NCBI GenBank assembly: GCA_963592205.1
Contig: CAVAVU010000124.1
Location: 1 to 36,794 of the forward strand
DNA: 36,794 nucleotides
Source: Claveliimonas sp963592205
GTDB taxonomy: Bacteria; Bacillota; Clostridia; Lachnospirales; Lachnospiraceae
Direction: 5' to 3'
In this document: piece by piece, positions 32,159-36,794 of the stretch
Layout: every line of letters starts with the position of its first letter
Position numbering within the stretch: position 1 is the stretch's first letter
Made by a program: the position numbers and the translations under genes
Notes under the pieces: generated by a model
Database searches by the model: none
Told to the model about the DNA's origin: nothing
The model's input: the letters and a program-made list of their open reading frames with translations, nothing else

Positions 32159-32467
32159 ATGTACGCAATTATAGCAACAGGTGGTAAACAGTACAAAGTA
32201 GCCGAAGGCGATATCATTAAAGTAGAGAAGCTTGGTGTAGAAGCTGGCGAAACTTATACATTTGACCAGGTGCTTGCAGTAAGTGACGGAGAGCTTAAAG
32301 TAGGAGCTCCTACAGTAGCTGGTGCAACTGTTGAAGCATCCGTAGTTGAGAACGGAAAAGCCAGAAAAGTCATCGTTTACAAGTATAAGAGAAAATCTGG
32401 ATACCATAAGAAAAATGGTCACAGACAGCAGTACACAGCTGTTAAGATTGAAAAGATCAACGCTTAA
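32159..32467 (+). CDS. rplU: 50S ribosomal protein L21
   Basis: L21 binds 23S rRNA early in assembly of the large subunit. The 102-residue protein begins MYAIIATGGKQYKVAEGDIIKVEKL and ends YKRKSGYHKKNGHRQQYTAVKIEKI, both characteristic (key residues GGKQYKV and the GHRQ-YT-KI terminal block). AGGAGGTG at 32147-32154 is the ribosome site, so ATG 32159 is right; the earlier in-frame start at 32129 is in the leader. The L21-Prp-L27-Obg order is conserved in Bacillota. Confidence 0.98.
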   Translation: MYAIIATGGKQYKVAEGDIIKVEKLGVEAGETYTFDQVLAVSDGELKVGAPTVAGATVEASVVENGKARKVIVYKYKRKSGYHKKNGHRQQYTAVKIEKINA

Positions 32468-32481
32468 TTCGGAGATTTTTC

Positions 32482-32814
32482 ATGACTCATGTAACGATTT
32501 ATCGTAACAAAGAAAATGAATGCATCGGTTTTACCGTAATCGGACATGCCGGATATGCGGATGCCGGAGAAGATATTATCTGTGCCGGAATATCCATGCT
32601 GGTAATCAATACCTGTAATGCGATCGAGGTATTAACAACAGCAAAGTTTTCACTTTCGACCAATGAATCCGAGGGACTTATTGATCTGAGACTGAAAGAG
32701 AAGCCGACGAAGGAGACCGAACTATTGTTGTCTGCAATGATTCTCGGATTCGAGAATATGGCAGACGATCAGGACTATAAAGAATATATTCACTTAACAT
32801 TTGAGGAGGTGTAA
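32482..32814 (+). CDS. prp: Ribosomal-processing cysteine protease Prp
   Basis: Prp removes the N-terminal extension of L27 before it enters the ribosome. It is 110 residues. The catalytic residues are His22 in GHAGYADAGED and Cys34 in ICAGISML, at the same numbers as in the characterised staphylococcal enzyme. It lies between its operon partners L21 and L27, and the L27 encoded next carries the matching cleavage site, which supports the call. Its end (GGAGGTGTAA) doubles as the ribosome site of rpmA. Confidence 0.96.
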   Translation: MTHVTIYRNKENECIGFTVIGHAGYADAGEDIICAGISMLVINTCNAIEVLTTAKFSLSTNESEGLIDLRLKEKPTKETELLLSAMILGFENMADDQDYKEYIHLTFEEV

Positions 32815-32819
32815 CGATA

Positions 32820-33104
32820 ATGATGAAATTAAACCTTCAGTATTTCGCACACAAAAAGGGAGTAGGTTCTACAAAGAACGGACGTGACTCTGAGTCCAAG
32901 AGACTTGGTGCTAAGAGAGCCGACGGACAGTTTGTAAAAGCTGGCAACATTCTTTACAGACAGCGTGGAACAAAGATTCATCCGGGAGTTAATGTAGGTC
33001 GCGGTGGTGACGATACATTGTTCGCTCTGGTTGACGGCGTTGTTCGTTTTGAAAGAAAAGGAAGAGATAAGAAACAGGTTTCTATCTACCCAGTTGCAGA
33101 GTAA
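32820..33104 (+). CDS. rpmA: 50S ribosomal protein L27 with Prp-cleaved extension
   Basis: L27 reaches into the peptidyl transferase centre. This 94-residue precursor starts MMKLNLQYFAHKKGVGSTKNG; the LNLQYFA part is the Prp recognition motif (usual LNLQFFA), with cleavage expected after Phe9-Ala10, leaving a mature N-terminus of HKKG. The rest shows DSESKRLGAKRADGQFVKAGNILYRQRGTKIHPG (positions 22-55; key RLG-KR-DGQ-V-AG-I--RQRGT). Either ATG 32820 or 32823 could be used, since both sit at workable distance from GAGGAGGTG. It is followed by a structured spacer before obgE. Confidence 0.98.
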   Translation: MMKLNLQYFAHKKGVGSTKNGRDSESKRLGAKRADGQFVKAGNILYRQRGTKIHPGVNVGRGGDDTLFALVDGVVRFERKGRDKKQVSIYPVAE

Positions 33105-33123
33105 TTAGACATGAGACTTACGG

Positions 33124-33167
33124 AGGGTGCTGCGAAATAACTGATTTCAGTTATGGAACAGCACTTT
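33124..33167 (+). other. Two-part hairpin between rpmA and obgE
   Basis: An outer stem pairs 33124-33132 with 33159-33167 (core GTGCTG/CAGCAC plus weaker pairs). A symmetric purine bulge (CGAA opposite GGAA) follows, and then an inner stem of ATAACTGA (33137-33144) with TCAGTTAT (33147-33154). Only three T follow, then CG, so it is not a clear terminator. It could attenuate, or be a processing or stability element separating L27 from the GTPase gene. Confidence 0.55.
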
Positions 33168-33195
33168 CGTTATATTTCAGGAAAGGAAAACCGCT

Positions 33196-34482
33196 ATGTT
33201 TGCAGACAGAGCAAAAATATTTATCAGATCAGGTAAAGGCGGAGACGGGCATGTAAGTTTTCGTCGCGAATTATATGTGCCAAATGGCGGTCCCGATGGT
33301 GGAGACGGCGGACGCGGTGGCGATGTTATATTTGAAGTGGATGAAGGTTTAAATACGCTTCAGGATTACCGTCACAGACGCAAATATGCCGCCAAAGACG
33401 GTGAGCAGGGTGGTAAGAGACGCTGTCACGGAAAAGACGCAGAAGATATTATATTGAAAGTACCAGAAGGAACCGTTGTCAAAGAAGCAGAATCCGGCAA
33501 AGTCATTGCAGATATGTCCGGCGACAACAGAAGACAGGTGATCTTAAAAGGTGGACGCGGAGGTCTGGGAAATCAGCACTTTGCGACATCTACGATGCAG
33601 ATTCCGAAGTACGCACAGCCTGGACAGCCATCCCAGGAGCTCTGGGTTAATCTCGAGCTTAAAGTCATTGCAGACGTGGGACTGGTTGGATTTCCAAATG
33701 TAGGAAAGTCTACATTTTTATCAAGAGTAACCAATGCACAGCCAAAGATCGCAAATTATCATTTTACCACGCTGAATCCGAATCTTGGTGTGGTAGACCT
33801 TCCGGATGGAAGAGGATTTGTGATCGCAGATATTCCGGGACTGATCGAGGGAGCGTCAGAAGGTGTGGGACTTGGACATGAATTCCTGCGCCATGTAGAG
33901 CGTACCAAGCTGATGATCCATGTGGTAGATGCAGCGGGTACCGAGGGACGTGATCCGGTCGATGACATTTACAAGATCAATGCGGAATTAAAGGCTTACA
34001 ATGCTGATATTGCGAACCGTCCGCAGGTAATCGCAGCGAATAAGATTGATGCGATTTACAGTGATCCGGAGAATGATCCGATCAAGCGTCTGAAAGACGA
34101 ATTTGAACCACAGGGATATAAGATGTTCCCGATTTCCGGTGTTACCGGTGATGGCTTGAATGAACTGTTGTACTATGTGTCTGACCAGTTGAAAGATCTG
34201 GATTCAGCGCCGATCGTATTTGAACAGGAGTATTTTCCTGAGGATGAACTGATCTACGTGGATCTTCCGTACACGGTAGAAAAAGAAGACGGTATGTATG
34301 TCGTAGAAGGACCAAAGATCGAGAAAATGCTTGGTTATACCAATCTGGATTCTGAGAAGGGATTTGCATTCTTCCAGAAGTTCCTGAAGGATACAGGAAT
34401 CTTGAAAGAACTAGAAGATGCTGGTATTGAAGAAGGCGATACCGTGCGTATGTACGGTCTCCAGTTTGATTATTATAAATAA
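33196..34482 (+). CDS. obgE: GTPase ObgE/CgtA
   Basis: Obg is an essential GTPase that acts in 50S assembly and stress or ppGpp response. The 428-residue protein has the glycine-rich Obg fold (residues about 1-158, beginning FADRAKIFIRSGKGGDGHVSF), G1 GFPNVGKST at about 165-173, G3 DIPGLIEGASEG at about 211-222, G4 NKID at about 283-286, and the OCT domain from about 340 to the end, which is common in Bacillota. AGGAAAGG precedes the ATG. It is part of the rplU operon unless the hairpin at 33124-33167 terminates. Confidence 0.98.
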   Translation: MFADRAKIFIRSGKGGDGHVSFRRELYVPNGGPDGGDGGRGGDVIFEVDEGLNTLQDYRHRRKYAAKDGEQGGKRRCHGKDAEDIILKVPEGTVVKEAESGKVIADMSGDNRRQVILKGGRGGLGNQHFATSTMQIPKYAQPGQPSQELWVNLELKVIADVGLVGFPNVGKSTFLSRVTNAQPKIANYHFTTLNPNLGVVDLPDGRGFVIADIPGLIEGASEGVGLGHEFLRHVERTKLMIHVVDAAGTEGRDPVDDIYKINAELKAYNADIANRPQVIAANKIDAIYSDPENDPIKRLKDEFEPQGYKMFPISGVTGDGLNELLYYVSDQLKDLDSAPIVFEQEYFPEDELIYVDLPYTVEKEDGMYVVEGPKIEKMLGYTNLDSEKGFAFFQKFLKDTGILKELEDAGIEEGDTVRMYGLQFDYYK

Positions 34483-34494
34483 AGGAGAACAGGA

Positions 34495-34785
34495 ATGACT
34501 ACAAAACAGAGAGCATATTTGAAAAGTCTTGCCATGACCATGGATCCGGTATTTCAGATTGGAAAGAACTGTGTAACACCGGAAGTGACTGCTGCTGTAT
34601 CAGAAGCACTGGAAGCAAGAGAGCTGATCAAGCTCAGCGTATTGCAGAACTGTGTTGATGATCCAAAGGAAATGGCAAAAGTTCTTGCAGAGCGTACACA
34701 TTCACAGGTTGTACAGGTAATTGGTAAGAAGATCGTGCTGTATAAAGAAGGAAAAGACGACAAGAAAAAGATTCAGTTGCCATAA
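34495..34785 (+). CDS. yhbY: YhbY family RNA-binding protein
   Basis: This is a 96-residue CRS1/YhbY (CRM) domain protein that associates with pre-50S particles. It starts TTKQRAYLKSLA and contains PVFQIGKNCVTPEV (the usual loop is GKNG-L/T, here Cys), ALEARELIKLSVLQN, and QVVQVIGKKIVLYK, the C-terminal strand of the fold. AAAGGAG is the ribosome site, 12 bases after the obgE stop. It fits the ribosome assembly theme of neighbours obgE and rsfS. Confidence 0.95.
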   Translation: MTTKQRAYLKSLAMTMDPVFQIGKNCVTPEVTAAVSEALEARELIKLSVLQNCVDDPKEMAKVLAERTHSQVVQVIGKKIVLYKEGKDDKKKIQLP

Positions 34786-34817
34786 AATATTTATGTATAC
34801 TATATTGAGAGGGAACC

Positions 34818-35429
34818 ATGAAAATTGGAATTATGGGAGGTACATTTGATCCCATTCATAACGGACACCTGATGCTGGGAGAATATGCATATCGCGAATT
34901 TGGACTGGATCAGGTCTGGTTTATGCCGAATGGGAATCCACCTCACAAACAGGATAGTGTGTTCCAGACAACGAGAGAAGATCGTATGCAGATGGTAACC
35001 CGTTCTATTGAAAAGTACGATTACTTTCGTCTGGAAGATTATGAGATCAAACGGCAGGAAATCTCGTATTCCTATCAGACAATGGAATATTTTAAAGCAA
35101 AGTATCCGGAAGATCATTTTTATTTTATCATCGGTGCAGATTCGCTGTTTATGTTCGAACAGTGGGTTCATCCGGAACGTATTGCCGCAACCTGTACGAT
35201 TCTTGCGGCTTACAGAGACGATAAGAATAATCGCCAGGTCATGGAAGATAAGATCAATGAGCTTAATCGCAAATACGCTGCTGATTTTCGTCTTTTAATC
35301 ACACCGGTTCTTCCGATGGCATCCCATGAACTGCGGGAACGCCTGCGTCAGGGAGGTTCTGTGACAGGCGAGATTCCGGTCGAAGCAGAAGCTTATATCA
35401 GAGAACATCATTTGTACAAAGGAGTGTAA
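34818..35429 (+). CDS. nadD: Nicotinate-nucleotide adenylyltransferase NadD
   Basis: NadD makes nicotinate adenine dinucleotide from nicotinate mononucleotide and ATP, a step shared by de novo and salvage NAD synthesis. At 203 residues, it has GIMGGTFDPIHNGHLMLGEYA with the T/HxGH site, then WFMPNGNPPHK at about 34-44, FIIGADSLFMFEQW at about 95-108, and the last motif, normally ISSTxIR, as MASHELRERLR. That last difference keeps one Ser and the Arg. GAGAGGG precedes the ATG. The order nadD-yqeK-rsfS is conserved in Bacillota. Confidence 0.95.
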   Translation: MKIGIMGGTFDPIHNGHLMLGEYAYREFGLDQVWFMPNGNPPHKQDSVFQTTREDRMQMVTRSIEKYDYFRLEDYEIKRQEISYSYQTMEYFKAKYPEDHFYFIIGADSLFMFEQWVHPERIAATCTILAAYRDDKNNRQVMEDKINELNRKYAADFRLLITPVLPMASHELRERLRQGGSVTGEIPVEAEAYIREHHLYKGV

Positions 35430-35437
35430 CGGAAGAT

Positions 35438-36010
35438 ATGAATCAGGAGCTTACACTTATTCAGAATGAACTGAAAAAGGAACTGGATGAGCCGCGTTAT
35501 CTGCATACGCTGGGAGTCATGTACACGGCATCTGCTATGGCGATGTGTCATGGTGCGGATCTTACGCAGGCATTGACTGCAGGACTTCTGCATGACTGTG
35601 CCAAATGTATTCCGGCAGAAGAGAAGATACGCATGTGTGAAGAGCATGGGATTACGGTTACGGAGATTGAATATGCCAATCCGGGACTTCTTCACGCAAA
35701 ACTCGGTGCTTATCTGGCAGAAGTAAAGTACGGCATTGCCGATCCGGTTATTCTTGATGCGATTCGCTATCATACCACCGGAAGACCTGCGATGACGCTG
35801 ATGGATAAGATTATCTATATTGCAGATTATATGGAGCCGGGACGCAAAGAACTGCCGAATATGCGAGATGTACGTTATCTGGCATTTCACGATATCGATG
35901 CGTGCCTTTACCGGATATTGCATGATTCGCTGGAATATCTGAACAGTACCGGTAAACCGTTAGATCCATTGACTGCAGAAACCTGTCAATACTACACGAC
36001 CAAAAGGTAA
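35438..36010 (+). CDS. yqeK: YqeK, HD-domain diadenosine tetraphosphatase
   Basis: YqeK hydrolyses Ap4A symmetrically to two ADP, keeping alarmone levels low. This 190-residue HD protein has the metal-binding His in RYLHTLGV (about 23), His-Asp in GLLHDCAKCI (about 52), and later YHTTGRP (about 108) and IIYIADYMEPGR (about 125) segments. Its ribosome site GGAG overlaps the end of nadD, 8 bases away, so the two are probably translated in sequence. The family reaction was established for Bacillus and staphylococcal relatives. Confidence 0.92.
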   Translation: MNQELTLIQNELKKELDEPRYLHTLGVMYTASAMAMCHGADLTQALTAGLLHDCAKCIPAEEKIRMCEEHGITVTEIEYANPGLLHAKLGAYLAEVKYGIADPVILDAIRYHTTGRPAMTLMDKIIYIADYMEPGRKELPNMRDVRYLAFHDIDACLYRILHDSLEYLNSTGKPLDPLTAETCQYYTTKR

Positions 36011-36025
36011 TTAGGAGGACTGTAT

Positions 36026-36376
36026 ATGAATCAGGCAAATACAATGGCCAAGGTTATATACGATGCACTGGACGAAAAGAAAGGTGCAGATATTAAGATT
36101 ATTGATATTTCAACTGTTTCAACGATTGCAGATTATTTCGTAATTGCAACAGGAAACAGCAACAGCCAGGTCAGTGCACTGGTAGAGAATGTAGAAGAGC
36201 AGATGCATAAGAATGGATATGCCATGAAGCAGCGGGAGGGTAACGGTAACAGCCCATGGATCCTGTTGGATTATGCAGATGTGATCGTGCATGTGTTTGA
36301 TAAAGAGAACAGAAGCTTCTACAATCTTGAGCACATCTGGCACGATGGAAAAGAAATTACGAGAGAGGAATTGTAA
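36026..36376 (+). CDS. rsfS: Ribosome silencing factor RsfS
   Basis: RsfS binds L14 and blocks joining of ribosomal subunits when nutrients are short. The 116-residue protein has the family blocks DIKIIDISTVSTIADYFVIATGNSNSQVSAL (about residues 20-50; key ADYFVI-TG-S), REGNGNSPWILLDYADVIVHVF (about 72-93), and FYNLEHIWHDGKEI near the end. GGAGG precedes the ATG, 16 bases after the yqeK stop. It is the last gene of the ribosome/NAD cluster and is followed by a bidirectional terminator. Confidence 0.97.
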   Translation: MNQANTMAKVIYDALDEKKGADIKIIDISTVSTIADYFVIATGNSNSQVSALVENVEEQMHKNGYAMKQREGNGNSPWILLDYADVIVHVFDKENRSFYNLEHIWHDGKEITREEL

Positions 36377-36454
36377 GAAATCAATTTCGTAAACATCCGG
36401 GAAACACATTTCAAATCAAATATATTATGTTTAATGATAATATAATGTGTATTA

Positions 36455-36491
36455 AAAAATCGGGCAGAGAATTAATCTCTGTCCGATTTTT
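36455..36491. terminator. Bidirectional terminator between rsfS and lexA
   Basis: Arms 36455-36470 and 36476-36491 form a 16-bp stem with one G-T pair and an ATTAA loop. The 5' arm begins with five A and the 3' arm ends with five T, so U-runs exist on both strands. It can end rsfS transcripts on + and lexA transcripts on -. The bases between rsfS and the stem (36377-36454) are AT-rich and hold nothing else. Confidence 0.9.
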
Positions 36492-36501
36492 AATGCTGTC
36501 T

Positions 36502-36794
36502 TTATTCAAAAAAACGGAATACACCGATTACTTTACCGAGAATCGTAACATCCGGTACGATGATCGGATCCATATAATCGTTCTCAGGCTGCAATCTGAT
36601 ATAGCCTGCTTCTTTATAAAATGTCTTAACAGTAGCTCCGTCTTCAATCAGAGCGACTACCATCTCTCCATTAGATGCGGTATGCTGCTCCTTAACTAAT
36701 ACCAGATCTCCATTGAGGATACCTGCATTCACCATACTTTCACCTTGCACTCTTAACAGGAATGTATTCGCATTCGGAAGCATCTCTACAGGAA
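36502..36794 (-). CDS. lexA: LexA repressor, C-terminal part (N-terminus outside the window)
   Basis: About 96 residues are visible, running off the right edge. They form the S24 self-cleaving domain: NTFLLRVQGESMVNAGI with the catalytic Ser in GESM, NGDLVLVKEQHTASNGEMVVALIEDGATVKTFYKE with the catalytic Lys in VKTFYK, then the dimerisation strands ending VIGVFRFFE. The frame stays open to base 36794, so the Met at 36783 is internal. LexA represses SOS genes and is inactivated when RecA filaments promote autocleavage. The DNA-binding domain and promoter are not visible, so another S24-type repressor is possible but less likely. Confidence 0.88.
   Translation of the reverse strand, partial: PVEMLPNANTFLLRVQGESMVNAGILNGDLVLVKEQHTASNGEMVVALIEDGATVKTFYKEAGYIRLQPENDYMDPIIVPDVTILGKVIGVFRFFE

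Noticed and set aside
34777..34806. Promoter-like TTGCCA, 18 bases, TATATT before nadD
   Set aside because: Transcription would begin about 5 bases before the nadD start codon, losing its ribosome site. The boxes overlap the end of yhbY, and operon read-through explains nadD expression.

Overview
The window is a gene-dense chromosomal segment from a spore-forming, low-to-mid GC Clostridia-type Bacillota, most likely a gut Lachnospiraceae. This rests on an alpha/beta-type small acid-soluble spore protein, YlbJ, the Prp/L27 N-terminal extension pair, strong GGAGG ribosome binding sites, sigma-A promoters with 17-bp spacers, and gene orders shared with Bacillus (yloU-yloV, rsmD-coaD-ylbJ, rplU-prp-rpmA-obg, yhbY-nadD-yqeK-rsfS). 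A bile-acid-type 7-alpha-hydroxysteroid dehydrogenase fits a gut habitat. A run of ten N at 22060-22069 shows a draft assembly. Almost everything is on the + strand; only ylbJ and the partial lexA at the right edge are on the - strand. I saw no tRNA, rRNA, CRISPR array, insertion sequence or prophage. No gene-free stretch exceeds about 215 bases.

Layout. 1-4041: Asp23/YloU (5' cut), fatty acid kinase FakA and RecG. 4118-4324: a spore DNA-binding protein with its own terminator. 4391-6208: a consensus promoter, rsmD, coaD and an unknown coiled-coil protein, ending in a terminator that lies inside the convergent ylbJ. 7211-16459: a long + strand run of pepD, a membrane M23 peptidase, rsmF, an RsuA-type pseudouridine synthase, a HAD phosphatase, a YgiQ radical SAM protein, an unknown two-helix membrane protein, an RluA-type pseudouridine synthase and recU. 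16456-21750: a histidine operon, hisZ-hisG-hisD-hisB and a fused (HisF/HisA-like)-HisI-HisE gene. 21816-24453: three envelope genes (small membrane protein, lipoprotein, membrane metallophosphoesterase) closed by a strong hairpin.

24601-25510: a monocistronic 7-alpha-HSDH-like gene with an extended -10 promoter, an operator-like palindrome and a canonical terminator. 25515-28190: a radical SAM protein and its usual partner. 28184-32002: a YbaK deacylase, aspartate kinase, an amidohydrolase and asparagine synthetase AsnA, so aspartate is both phosphorylated and amidated by neighbouring genes. 32041-36376: rplU with a structured leader, prp, rpmA, obgE, yhbY, nadD, yqeK and rsfS, a ribosome assembly, NAD and stress set. 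A bidirectional terminator then separates rsfS from lexA.

The most unusual items are: (i) a HisF/HisA-like barrel fused to HisIE that appears to have lost its catalytic residues; (ii) mutually exclusive hairpins in the rplU leader; (iii) the isolated 7-alpha-HSDH transcription unit with a candidate operator; (iv) a two-part hairpin between rpmA and obgE; and (v) several unrecognised conserved-looking proteins. Nothing clearly amounts to a wholly new defence, mobile or metabolic system. Most of the window is core genome.
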